From a virus, in IMG/VR virus record IMGVR_UViG_3300037169_000023, positions 1-27,531 of that record: DNA of 27,531 nt; one strand, 5' to 3'. A program made the position numbers and the translations under genes. This document shows positions 1 through 5,681 of this stretch, one piece after another. A model generated the notes under the pieces. That model ran no database searches. It was not told the DNA's origin and saw nothing but the letters and a program-made list of their open reading frames with translations. Positions within the stretch are counted from its first letter, which is position 1; every line of letters starts with the position of its first letter.

Positions 1-133
1 TGGGCGGCGAAGTGGGCACCGGGGGCGGCGTGGGCGGAGGCGCGGGCGGCGTGGGCGGCGAAGTGGGCACCGGGGGCGGCGTGGGCGGAGGCGCGGGCGG
101 CGTGGGCGGCGAAGTGGGCACCGGGGGCGGCGG
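1..133 (+). repeat. 51-bp GC-rich tandem repeat
   Basis: A 51-bp unit starting TGGGCGGCGAAGTGGGCACC begins at 1, 52 and 103. The third copy is incomplete and passes into shorter GGCGGAGGCG-type repeats up to about 220. 51 bp is 17 codons, so copy-number changes keep the frame of the Ala/Trp protein. Confidence 0.85.
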
Positions 134-312
134 CGTGGGCGGCGTGGGCGGCGGGGGCGAAGTGGGCGGCGGAGGCGGCGGGGGCGGCGGCGCGGGCGGC
201 GGAGTGGGCGGCGGAGGCGGATATAGACCTTATCGCAATCGCACAGCAGGTCGGCGAATTCGATACTGACGTTCCGAAGGTCATTTGCGACAATTTTGCT
301 GGCAGATATTGA
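1..312 (+). CDS. Ala/Trp-rich repeat protein, 3' end only
   Basis: This frame is open from the first base and ends at TGA 310-312, so the 5' end lies outside the window. It reads as about 17-residue units, WAAKWAPGAAWAEARAA, degenerating into WAAEAAGAAARAAEWAAEA. A non-repetitive tail of about 30 residues follows (DIDLIAIAQQVGEF...NFAGRY). The tail has normal amino-acid composition, which is why I prefer this frame over the overlapping Gly/Val-rich frame, whose ending is a basic, meaningless tail. Ala-rich helical tracts with Trp, Glu, Arg and Lys near the C-terminus occur in other phage hypothetical proteins as I remember them. The function is unknown. A long amphipathic helix is inferred from composition only. 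Confidence 0.6.
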   Translation, partial: WAAKWAPGAAWAEARAAWAAKWAPGAAWAEARAAWAAKWAPGAAAWAAWAAGAKWAAEAAGAAARAAEWAAEADIDLIAIAQQVGEFDTDVPKVICDNFAGRY

Positions 313-376
313 GCAAGCATACCAACAGCTTGACGTTATTGTTGAGCGTATTAAACGGAGGGTACAAATCTCATGA
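296..376 (+). CDS. Possible 26-residue overlapping protein
   Basis: A short frame starting at TTG 296 overlaps the end of the Ala/Trp protein. It ends at TGA 374-376 inside an ATGA junction with the next gene. The product (LLADIEQAYQQLDVIVERIK plus a basic end) looks like a small amphipathic helix. The rare start codon and only a distant GAAGG (276-280) make it uncertain. It could equally be spacer, although the ATGA junction matches the style of this genome. Confidence 0.3.
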   Translation: MLADIEQAYQQLDVIVERIKRRVQIS

Positions 377-576
377 GTGTTATTGCAACCTGTATACATT
401 GCAGTAGCGTGCTTACTATTGTCCCGCTTGGTCCGGCTACTGGTGGTTTGCTGCGGCGTGCCTTTGCTGCTACATGCGGCACCTGTCAATCGGGGTACAC
501 CATTGAGATACAGCAGAGAGTGGCCAGCCCACTAACCGCTGCAAGGCTAAGCGAAGTAAAGAACAGGAACCACTAA
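373..576 (+). CDS. Small zinc-ribbon-like protein, 67 aa
   Basis: ATG 373 is preceded by a good ribosome-binding site, CGGAGGG at about 355-361. Two CxxC pairs, CIHC near residues 7-10 and CGTC near residues 35-38, are spaced like a single zinc ribbon or knuckle. No catalytic motif is visible. The family is not recognised. It is the first of many small Cys-pair proteins in this window. Zinc binding is inferred from the Cys spacing. Confidence 0.65.
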   Translation: MSVIATCIHCSSVLTIVPLGPATGGLLRRAFAATCGTCQSGYTIEIQQRVASPLTAARLSEVKNRNH

Positions 577-578
577 CC

Positions 579-632
579 ATGCTAACTAACATTGAGATGC
601 AGCTTGGTAAGAATGGGAGGTTGCTAAAATGA
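579..632 (+). CDS. Mini-ORF, 17 aa, coupled to dnaJ-like gene
   Basis: ATG 579 to TGA 630-632 encodes MLTNIEMQLGKNGRLLK. Its stop overlaps the next start as ATGA (629-632), and AACAGGAAC lies upstream. The GGGAGG within its 3' part also serves the next gene. It may be a tiny protein or simply a coupling leader that delivers ribosomes to the DnaJ-like gene. Confidence 0.35.
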   Translation: MLTNIEMQLGKNGRLLK

Positions 633-1033
633 AGATTCCTCGTACAACCGTGCCCCGGCCTACCAGGGTTAAGCCGCGTTGCGTCACATACTACGAGCTG
701 TTGGCCGCGCCACCGGGCAGCACCGTAGAGGAGCTACACATCAGTTTTAAGCGCTTGGTTGTGCTGTGGCACCCCGACAAGGCTACAGGCAACACGGCAG
801 TGTACCAACGTATAACACAAGCATGGGGTGTGCTTAAGAACTCGCAACTGCGTAGGGAGTACGATGCCCGGCTAACCCTGCAGGGTAGTCAATGTATGTA
901 TTGCCAAGGCAAAGGGCTGCGCAGTATGCAGCAGAGCCTTACGGTGCGTCTGCAGCACATGTGCGATAAATGCAACGGCACTGGGCAGGCCGACGGTGGG
1001 CTGCTCGCTAACGAAGTGTGGGAGTGTGTGTAA
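629..1033 (+). CDS. DnaJ-domain protein with one CxxCxGxG pair
   Basis: Residues about 20-80 form a J domain: YYELL start, helix II, an HPD loop at residues 48-50, and a helix III with AWGVLKNSQLRREYD. After it come CMYCQGKG (Cys89, Cys92) and CDKCNGTG (Cys112, Cys115). Two CxxCxGxG modules can bind one zinc, half of the four-module finger of bacterial DnaJ. The usual Gly/Phe region and C-terminal substrate domains are absent, so at 134 aa this is a minimal co-chaperone. J domains stimulate Hsp70 ATPase through HPD, so it probably recruits host DnaK to some phage step (inference). RBS GGGAGG precedes ATG 629. The overlap with the mini-ORF suggests coupled translation. Confidence 0.85.
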   Translation: MKIPRTTVPRPTRVKPRCVTYYELLAAPPGSTVEELHISFKRLVVLWHPDKATGNTAVYQRITQAWGVLKNSQLRREYDARLTLQGSQCMYCQGKGLRSMQQSLTVRLQHMCDKCNGTGQADGGLLANEVWECV

Positions 1034-1093
1034 GTGAAAAAAACCTGGGCAATCTCCAACAGCAAGTTGGAGAACTGGCAGGGTTGGAAATAA
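1034..1093 (+). CDS. Mini-protein, 19 aa
   Basis: GTG 1034 follows immediately after the TAA of the DnaJ-like gene. The frame encodes MKKTWAISNSKLENWQGWK and ends TAA 1091-1093, overlapping the next ATG as TAATG. Two Trp in a W-x2-W context and the tight packing suggest a translated micro-gene rather than chance. Function unknown. Confidence 0.4.
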   Translation: MKKTWAISNSKLENWQGWK

Positions 1094-1389
1094 TGGCTTT
1101 CAAGGTTTACACGGTGGCGCACCCGGTGCAGCGTGTGCTTAATAAGGAAAACAAGTTGTGGTGCTACGCTTGCCGCCGTAGCAAGCACCAACAGTGTGCT
1201 GGTAGGCGCAGGCTGGGCCATGGGCAGTGGGCCGTGGGGCGCGAAAGTAGGAGCATAGATGCCAGCAATCAAGCTCCGTGGGACGTTGTGGCGGACAACC
1301 ACATTAAAGCAAGTAACTGCAAACGCTGCCCGCGGTGCGGTTTGTATGTGGGCACTGACGGAGAATGTCGCAGTGTGTATTGTGCCTGA
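1093..1389 (+). CDS. Cys-rich zinc-binding hypothetical protein, 98 aa
   Basis: The start ATG 1093 shares its A with the preceding stop (TAATG) and follows GCAGGG. An earlier in-frame GTG at 1018 would overlap the upstream genes and is less likely. The N-terminal part has CYAC and a further Cys. The C-terminal part has CKRCPRC, then two more Cys, CRSVYCA, as in a treble-clef or zinc-ribbon fold. Basic stretch RRSK and GRRR could contact nucleic acid. The family is not recognised. Confidence 0.6.
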   Translation: MAFKVYTVAHPVQRVLNKENKLWCYACRRSKHQQCAGRRRLGHGQWAVGRESRSIDASNQAPWDVVADNHIKASNCKRCPRCGLYVGTDGECRSVYCA

Positions 1390-1410
1390 CAACCTGACTA
1401 AACCGTGCAC

Positions 1411-1430
1411 TTGCACGTGTGTGCTATAAT
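1411..1430 (+). promoter_or_regulatory. Extended -10 promoter with TTGCACGTG box
   Basis: TGCTATAAT at 1422-1430 is a perfect extended -10. No good -35 is seen at 16-18 bp, but TTGCACGTG lies 5 nt upstream of TATAAT (1411-1419). The same TTGCACGTG is found 7 nt upstream of a TATATT at 16454. It may be an operator or activator site shared by phage promoters (inference). Confidence 0.5.
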
Positions 1431-1452
1431 GCGTGGAAGGAGTTACCTGATT

Positions 1453-1926
1453 GTGAAGCATCGTAAACAAACTGTGGTAAAGGGGGTTGAGATAGTTCCG
1501 CAGGGCGCGATACTGCGTCAGCACTTCTTCCGTGACTGCAGCCCGGTAGCTGTAAGCGATCTGGTGTTGTGCATGGCCACTGGCACAGTAATGGATGTAG
1601 CGCGTATACATGTGGACTTGTTGCCCGCCGTGGTGTTGCTGGCCACCATAGGTCTGCGTGCGTACCACCAGCAGATTATTAACGACTATACTGAGCTACT
1701 GCAGCGCATGGTGGATGTAAGCCGTGAACATGATTTTACGCACCGTACGTTTTATCACCCCCAGCTGCACTTGGCTTTTGCTATTTGTGACCGTGGGCCA
1801 AGCGGTGAGTTCGTGCTGGACACAGTGCCGGAAGCTAGCTACATGTTCCAAGTGTACGAGGAGCTTATCAATGCCACATCTGAGGAATTGTTCAAAGGAA
1901 CTAAGGGAAAAATCATCGCCGACTAA
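1453..1926 (+). CDS. Hypothetical phage protein, 157 aa
   Basis: GTG 1453 is chosen because GGAAGGAG (1435-1442) lies about 10 nt upstream, downstream of the promoter at 1425. Earlier GTG 1405 would lie upstream of the promoter. The N-terminus is basic (KHRKQ), followed by a mostly hydrophobic middle (residues about 40-75, LLPAVVLLATIG) that is borderline for a membrane segment. The C-terminal half is soluble and ends GTKGKIIAD. No motif is recognised. Codon use is that of the core phage genes. The next gene begins inside its 3' end. Confidence 0.6.
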   Translation: MKHRKQTVVKGVEIVPQGAILRQHFFRDCSPVAVSDLVLCMATGTVMDVARIHVDLLPAVVLLATIGLRAYHQQIINDYTELLQRMVDVSREHDFTHRTFYHPQLHLAFAICDRGPSGEFVLDTVPEASYMFQVYEELINATSEELFKGTKGKIIAD

Positions 1927-2077
1927 GCTGCGCCGTTTTGCTAATGATCGTAAGCGCAGTGTCGGGCGCAGGCGCTACAGTTTGTTTCTAAAAATGGCCC
2001 GTAGACTTAAACGTGTAGGTCGCTGGGCCACATACAGCAATAAACAGAATAGCCAAAACCAAGGAGAATGTCAGTGA
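1871..2077 (+). CDS. Small basic protein, 68 aa
   Basis: ATG 1871 has an excellent ribosome-binding site, GAGGAG at 1858-1863 with 7 nt spacing, located inside the previous gene. The product is very basic (KLRRFANDRKRSVGRRRY, then ARRLKRVGRW), consistent with nucleic-acid or membrane-surface binding. It ends TGA 2075-2077, overlapping the next GTG as GTGA. The 56-nt overlap with the upstream gene and the GTGA junction imply translational coupling. Confidence 0.6.
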   Translation: MPHLRNCSKELREKSSPTKLRRFANDRKRSVGRRRYSLFLKMARRLKRVGRWATYSNKQNSQNQGECQ

Positions 2078-2304
2078 AAATTGCGCATTACGTTCTGTTG
2101 TACGTTCTGATTATCTTGCTGTTCTACAGCAGCTACCAGGAGCATGCACACCTCACCGCCTCCGAGAACCAGACCATGGAAGCGCTCAGGGCCACCCGTA
2201 ACCTGCACGATTCGTTCAAGATGCTGGAAGCGGCAAACGCTCAGAACTATCAAACGGCGCGGGGTTGTGTGGCGACTTTGCGGAGTATGACGGCTGGGCG
2301 ATAA
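2074..2304 (+). CDS. Single-pass membrane protein, 76 aa
   Basis: GTG 2074 sits 7 nt after AAGGAG (2061-2066). An ATG at 2068 is only 1 nt from that site and is rejected. Residues about 5-20 (YVLLYVLIILLFYSSY) form one transmembrane segment near the N-terminus, followed by a helical soluble tail with many Glu, Asn and Gln. Topology resembles small phage inner-membrane proteins. The last 15 codons, RGCVATLRSMTAGR, change character, while another frame over the same bases reads more naturally (CGDFAEYDGWAI). The C-terminus may therefore be shifted or replaced at the border of the accessory region. Confidence 0.6.
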   Translation: MKIAHYVLLYVLIILLFYSSYQEHAHLTASENQTMEALRATRNLHDSFKMLEAANAQNYQTARGCVATLRSMTAGR

Positions 2305-2453
2305 TGAACTGGAGCGCCCCGGAGAAGCGTGGTCAGGATTTCACGCGAATTGCTGGCAGCCAAACCGGGGTGAAAACCGTAGGCCACGCCAACGCGCCGG
2401 GATTTGGAAACACGGCTGTTGTAGCGCCTCCGGCATCGGCGCCAGCAGCTTAA
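2304..2453 (+). CDS. Short hypothetical protein, 49 aa
   Basis: ATG 2304 overlaps the upstream stop as TAATG. The frame could also begin at TTG 2265, which would add CGDFAEYDGWAI. The product begins MNWSAPEKRGQDFTR and ends in a low-complexity Ala/Pro tail (VVAPPASAPAA). Codon use is of the accessory type. No clear Shine-Dalgarno is seen. Unrecognised. It may be the truncated remainder of a longer protein. Confidence 0.35.
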   Translation: MNWSAPEKRGQDFTRIAGSQTGVKTVGHANAPGFGNTAVVAPPASAPAA

Positions 2454-2459
2454 CCGGGC

Positions 2460-2483
2460 GGGCTTCCGTGGAAGCGGAGGCCC
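2460..2483 (+). terminator. GC-rich hairpin before HNH gene
   Basis: GGGCTTCCG (2460-2468) pairs with CGGAGGCCC (2475-2483) with one G-U and a 6-nt loop. There is no U-run, so it is a weak terminator or an RNA structure that hides GGAGG. The sequence GGAGGCC-AACC recurs before 3500, suggesting a shared leader element of the accessory genes. Confidence 0.3.
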
Positions 2484-2493
2484 AACCAAGTTC

Positions 2494-2769
2494 GTGCGAA
2501 ACATGAAAAAAGATACGGCAAGACAGAGGGTTCGTGACGCCGTTAGGTATGGAAAGATCGCGAAGCCGGAAAAGTGTTCGGTTTGCGGAGCCATAACAGA
2601 GCCATCGAAACTACACGGGCACCATCACAAGGGTTATGAAAACCCCCTAGACGTGCAGTGGGTATGCGTACATTGTCACAACGTCAAAGATCGGGAGTCC
2701 ATTGTAGCCAATGGATTCCGAATGAGGTCAAACCTGATTCCCGGAGCTAGTCACCTAGTGAAGGGATAG
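2494..2769 (+). CDS. HNH endonuclease-like protein, 91 aa
   Basis: Residues about 28-65 show the small phage HNH pattern: CSVCG, then LHGHHHKGYENPLDV, then WVCVHCHN. The two CxxC/H pairs hold structural zinc, and the His pair plus the distal Asn form the beta-beta-alpha-metal active site. It is a free-standing nuclease of the kind often scattered in phage genomes, where it may act as a homing or packaging-related nickase. Start: GTG 2494 lies 13 nt after GGAGG, and ATG 2503 is the alternative. The N-terminal basic helix (TARQRVRDAVRYGK) is typical. Accessory codon style suggests acquisition. Confidence 0.8.
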   Translation: MRNMKKDTARQRVRDAVRYGKIAKPEKCSVCGAITEPSKLHGHHHKGYENPLDVQWVCVHCHNVKDRESIVANGFRMRSNLIPGASHLVKG

Positions 2770-2781
2770 GGATTGATAATC

Positions 2782-2955
2782 GTGCGCGCGGCGTGGAAGG
2801 GACACGCAATAAAAGTGTTGAGGTCGGGGCCGAAAGGTTCAGGGGTTAAGGCCGCCGTTTCATCGAGCACCTTTGGCGGGGTTCCGCTATACCCTAACCG
2901 ACTGGAGCCGGTATCAAGCCCGGCCCGCACGATTCAACCAAGTGGAGTGATATAA
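2782..2955 (+). CDS. Doubtful ORF, 57 aa
   Basis: This GTG-started frame runs between the two HNH genes and ends TAA 2953-2955, overlapping the next ATG as TAATG. The translation is rich in Gly, Ser, Pro and Val without hydrophobic periodicity and may be non-coding spacer. I tested the stretch for a tRNA and found no acceptable T-loop. The only other content is GGAG at 2944-2947, which serves the next gene. Confidence 0.2.
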   Translation: MRAAWKGHAIKVLRSGPKGSGVKAAVSSSTFGGVPLYPNRLEPVSSPARTIQPSGVI

Positions 2956-3476
2956 TGGCTGAACATCACGTTCGTATTCGAGGTACGAAGATGACCCGCA
3001 AACGCTCTGTAAAGCGTCATGCAGTTGTTCAGCCACGCGATAACTCTATCCAACTCAGCTTGCTTCCGCAAGCCCCGCTCCCGTCATCCAAATTCTGGTA
3101 TAGACGTAGCAAGGCGCAAGGTTTATGTGGATGCGGCAAAGAGCTTCCCATTGGTAAGGGCGCACAATGCGCGCAGTGTCGTAGGCGAGGCCGGGAGTAT
3201 TGCGCCCGCCTGAGAAAGGAAACCGTTTCGGCCTATGGCGGCAGGTGTCAATGTCCTGGAGGGTGCGACGTTGATATTGCGGAGTTCCTATCTATAGATC
3301 ACATCTTTAACGACGGGAAAGCACACAGGAAGAAAATTGGAATGAGCACGGCTATCTATCGTTGGTTGAAGCGTGAGGGATGGCCGAAGGATCGCTTCCG
3401 GTTGCTCTGCTACAACTGCAACTTTGCAAGGGCTAAGTACAAAGTTTGCCCGCATGAATCGACGGTAGCAAAGTGA
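2955..3476 (+). CDS. HNH endonuclease, 173 aa
   Basis: The N-terminal 50 residues are basic and probably bind DNA. A first zinc site is CGCG...CAQC. The core reads YGGRCQCPGGC, then SIDHIFNDGKAHRKK with the catalytic Asp-His, then IYRWLKREGWPKDRFRLLC and CYNCNFARA, which gives the second zinc pair and the active-site Asn. This order (CxC, DHxxNDG, IYxWLK, LLCxNCN) matches a widespread phage HNH family. ATG 2955 follows GGAG with 7 nt. ATG 2991 after GAGG is an alternative. It is adjacent to another HNH gene, so this is an endonuclease-rich patch. Confidence 0.85.
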   Translation: MAEHHVRIRGTKMTRKRSVKRHAVVQPRDNSIQLSLLPQAPLPSSKFWYRRSKAQGLCGCGKELPIGKGAQCAQCRRRGREYCARLRKETVSAYGGRCQCPGGCDVDIAEFLSIDHIFNDGKAHRKKIGMSTAIYRWLKREGWPKDRFRLLCYNCNFARAKYKVCPHESTVAK

Positions 3477-3518
3477 ACTCAACACAGCGGGCGGAGGCCG
3501 AACCATAGGAGGGAAAGC

Positions 3519-3992
3519 ATGTTGAAAGAGCTAGATAGTTACGATTGGGAAGAGGTTTTTGGCGAGGGTGGCGGATGGAACTGTACCCCGATCACTCCGA
3601 ACCGATGGTTTGTTGCTCGCGGCGGTTGCGACTATAGCGGGTGGGGCTGCCAAGCCAGCAACTCCGGCGACGTGGCGTCTTCACAGGACGATATTATCCG
3701 ATTCGGTATGAGCGACGGCGAGCGCGAGCGTTTCGGACCTGCTGAAATCCGCGCCGCTATCGAGGCTGCGGTTCCGTGCGGGCGCACCGACAATGGTTGC
3801 GCAGAGGACATTGGCGCGTGGAAAGCTGGAGTTCCGTCGGAGATTCAACAGCGATGGGATGAGGAGTTCGGCACTGCATATTGGCAGCTTGTCGCCAAGC
3901 ATCCCGGCATGGAGTCCAAGAATCTGTCCCGGCACCTCGGAACGCTTGGATTTCGATACCTCGGAAGCAGCTTATCAGTGGTCAAAATTTAG
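3519..3992 (+). CDS. Hypothetical protein with CDYxGWxCQA motif, 157 aa
   Basis: ATG 3519 follows a strong AGGAGGG. The first half has the pattern SYDWEEVFGEG, RWFVARGGCDYSGWGCQAS, then DDIIRFGMSDGERERFG. As I recall, this occurs in bacterial and phage hypothetical proteins that read CDYTGWDCQA followed by a GLS(E)EERE segment. Function is unknown. The last 20 residues (FRYLGSSLSVVKI) overlap a better-looking segment in the next frame, DFDTSEAAYQWSKFRG (to 4047). A frameshift may separate a NADAR-like helix from this protein. Confidence 0.6.
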   Translation: MLKELDSYDWEEVFGEGGGWNCTPITPNRWFVARGGCDYSGWGCQASNSGDVASSQDDIIRFGMSDGERERFGPAEIRAAIEAAVPCGRTDNGCAEDIGAWKAGVPSEIQQRWDEEFGTAYWQLVAKHPGMESKNLSRHLGTLGFRYLGSSLSVVKI

Positions 3993-4043
3993 GGGAATTA
4001 CATACTTAACTCCCGTCGAGCAGAAAAAAGATGAAAATAATGC

Positions 4044-4072
4044 TTGACAAGTGTGAGGGAGTAAAGTATATT
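4044..4072 (+). promoter_or_regulatory. Consensus sigma70-type promoter
   Basis: TTGACA (4044-4049), a 17-bp spacer, then TATATT (4067-4072). This is the best promoter in the window and leaves a leader of about 38 nt before ATG 4118. It lets the accessory genes be transcribed independently of the upstream operon. Confidence 0.85.
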
Positions 4073-4117
4073 AAGAACAGATCGAACAAGAGGTGCCAAC
4101 CTCAAAGGAGCAGGAAA

Positions 4118-4636
4118 ATGACGAACTACACCGAAACCGAACTCGCTGAGATCATCAACACGCTGTGCGAACAAGGTGTTAAGCCAACCGACGACTTTAC
4201 CGCTGATGTTGGAAAAGATTACGGGTACGTCGCGGCCTATGAACTTGCATCCAGTAAAGGGTATGCGATTGCCTACGGCGATAATGGCCAAACAAATTAT
4301 GCGATTGCCGAGACTGCCGACGATTTGGGCGATTGGCTCATCAGCCAAGATTTGAGCGGCCTCGACCTGCTCCGAAACCGTGCAAACGTATTCGGGATAA
4401 AATCCGTAGATGCTGCCGCAGAGAACACCACGAATCCTTGTGCGGTACTCATCAGCCGTGATTATTACGGACCCCACTCAGAGATCAGCGTGGCGATGGA
4501 AGATAATGGCCAGCGCGAAGCCGAGTTTGACAACGCAGAAGCCGCTCAGGTGTGGATAAACGAAGCCGAAGAAGGCACCTATTACCTATCCCACAATGAG
4601 AGCGGTCGCCCCGAATACAAAGTGGTCGAACTCTAA
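4118..4636 (+). CDS. Acidic hypothetical protein, 172 aa
   Basis: ATG 4118 has AAGGAGCAGGA upstream and lies just downstream of the consensus promoter. An earlier in-frame ATG 4031 precedes the promoter and is rejected. The product is strongly acidic (DDFTADVGKDYG, DDLGDWL, AAENTT, EAEFDNAEAA, ending EYKVVEL) with no Cys cluster or transmembrane segment. A small, very acidic, strongly expressed early protein could be a DNA mimic or host-binding factor, but nothing specific is recognised. Confidence 0.65.
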   Translation: MTNYTETELAEIINTLCEQGVKPTDDFTADVGKDYGYVAAYELASSKGYAIAYGDNGQTNYAIAETADDLGDWLISQDLSGLDLLRNRANVFGIKSVDAAAENTTNPCAVLISRDYYGPHSEISVAMEDNGQREAEFDNAEAAQVWINEAEEGTYYLSHNESGRPEYKVVEL

Positions 4637-4722
4637 GCTCCGCCGCGCCCTCAACCTTGGGTAAGCGGTGCGTCCCGCATGGCAGCGGGGGCCGGTACGG
4701 AACCCGGCAGAAGGTTAAAGCC

Positions 4723-5142
4723 ATGAGTAAAAGCACAATCAGCACATTCGAGCTTTTCCAAATGTTCCCCGATGAGGATACGGCGCGGACATACCTTGAG
4801 GCGCGATTGTGGCCGAACGGCGCGGTATGCCCAACTTGCGCAAGCAGCGACCGCATAACTCCACGCCGGAAGGGTTTTTACCGCTGCAACGCCTGCCAGA
4901 TTGACTTTACGATTCGCACCGGAACCATCTTCGAGCGGTCGCATATCCCCTTGCATAAGTGGCTCTACTCCATGTATTTGCTCGTGAGGGCCCGCAAGGG
5001 TATCTCTTCCATGCAACTTGCTAAAGAGATCGGGATTACCCAAAAATCTGCATGGTTTATGCTCGGTCGGCTCCACGAGGCTAAGCCTCGCGGAGGCGCG
5101 GTTGACGGCAAGCGGTTAACCTACGCGAGGTTGATTCGATGA
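4723..5142 (+). CDS. Truncated IS1595-type transposase head, 139 aa
   Basis: The sequence matches the N-terminal part of IS1595/ISXO2 transposases as I know them. It has FPDEDTARTYLEARLWPNG, a zinc ribbon CPTC...YRCNAC, FTIRTGTIFERSHIPL-KWL, and the helix-turn-helix KGISSMQLAKEIGITQKSAWFML. Family members are about 300 aa and continue into a DDE nuclease domain. Here the protein stops after 139 aa with a short tail, HEAKPRGGAVDGKRL. It therefore has the DNA-binding head but no catalytic domain and no visible inverted repeats. It may be a decayed IS or a regulator recruited by the phage. ATG 4723 follows GAAGG by 8 nt. The stop overlaps the next gene as ATGA. Confidence 0.8.
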   Translation: MSKSTISTFELFQMFPDEDTARTYLEARLWPNGAVCPTCASSDRITPRRKGFYRCNACQIDFTIRTGTIFERSHIPLHKWLYSMYLLVRARKGISSMQLAKEIGITQKSAWFMLGRLHEAKPRGGAVDGKRLTYARLIR

Positions 5143-5294
5143 CCAAGCCACCCGAAATACTCAATAAGATGGCCGATTTGGTCCTTACCTACCGGCCACC
5201 ATCAAAGGTCAAGCCACTGCGCAAGCGGAAGATCGCAGCGAGTAGGCGAGTCAAAGAAAACAAACAAGTGATATCAATGTGTGAGCCGGAGTGA
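5139..5294 (+). CDS. Small basic protein, 51 aa
   Basis: ATG 5139 overlaps the upstream TGA (ATGA). The product begins TKPPEILNKMADLVLTYRPP and continues with a Lys/Arg-rich segment, KVKPLRKRKIAASRRVKENK. I have seen this style in small phage proteins, but no function is known. The final residues (VISMCEPE) are encoded by bases that belong to the antisense DUF499 fragment, so the natural C-terminus was probably replaced when that fragment arrived. Confidence 0.5.
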   Translation: MTKPPEILNKMADLVLTYRPPSKVKPLRKRKIAASRRVKENKQVISMCEPE

Positions 5295-5488
5295 AGTCCG
5301 CGATAACGAGCTGCAGATTCGTCGTAGCTTTCCGCATAGGCGAAGGCATCGTGCTCCCATGTCAACAGCGCCAGCCCGGCGCGAACAGCGTTCAGGAGAA
5401 CACCGGTAGTCTGCAGGCGCGGCAGGTAAAGGTAGCGGCCAAAGTCCTCGACCAGCTGCCGGATCGCGACGTAATTTCCACGCCATTG
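5267..5488 (-). pseudogene. Antisense fragment of a DUF499-family ATPase gene
   Basis: Read on the minus strand from 5488, the frame gives QWRGNYVAIRQLVEDFGRY, LYLPRLQTTGVLLNAVR, AGLALLTWEHDAFAYAESYD and ESAARYRGLHSGSHIDIT. From memory this is the C-terminal signature of large DUF499 ATP-binding proteins (YLYLPRL, GxALLTWExDxFAYAxSYDE, RYRGL). These are PglY-like components of bacterial phage-defence loci. Only about 75 codons are present of a protein normally near 1000 aa. There is no start, and the frame runs into unrelated sequence on both sides. It is a captured host-gene scrap lying antisense to phage transcription. A plus-strand frame over the same bases (5291-5500) is a shadow. Confidence 0.6.
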
Positions 5489-5519
5489 TGTTGGGGTTGA
5501 CACAAGGAGAGTCAGTGAA

Positions 5520-5681
5520 ATGACAGACTGGATGCTTCTTTTTGGGTGGATTTTGGGGTGGGTTATCCTTCTCTGCATCAACGGCAATCTGTTGCGAGTT
5601 AGCCGGGAGTTAAAACGCATGAACGATAACCAGGCAGCCGTGCGAATTCGCCAAGAGCTGAAACAAGGGAGGCAGTTGTGA
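5520..5681 (+). CDS. Small membrane protein, 53 aa
   Basis: ATG 5520 follows AAGGAGA (5503-5509). Residues 4-22 (WMLLFGWILGWVILLCI) form a transmembrane helix. The rest is a charged helix (LLRVSRELKRMND, then AVRIRQELKQGRQ), which resembles a small coiled coil. TGA 5679-5681 overlaps the next start as GTGA. It may be a membrane anchor or regulator. The family is not recognised. Confidence 0.6.
   Translation: MTDWMLLFGWILGWVILLCINGNLLRVSRELKRMNDNQAAVRIRQELKQGRQL

Noticed and set aside
12-269. Gly/Val-rich protein starting at GTG 12
   Set aside because: It is an alternative reading of the 51-bp repeat. Its tail is a short basic string, while another frame continues into a normal protein end, so I treat it as a shadow.
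2770-2955. tRNA or tRNA-like element between the HNH genes
   Set aside because: No cloverleaf with a proper T-loop could be drawn. GGGGTTCCGCTATACCC gives a poor arm only.
2948-2956. TGATATAAT extended -10 promoter
   Set aside because: It coincides with the start codon ATG 2955, so a transcript from it would lack the start of the gene.
5291-5500. Plus-strand 69-residue frame
   Set aside because: The opposite strand over the same bases carries a clear DUF499-like sequence, so the plus frame is likely incidental.
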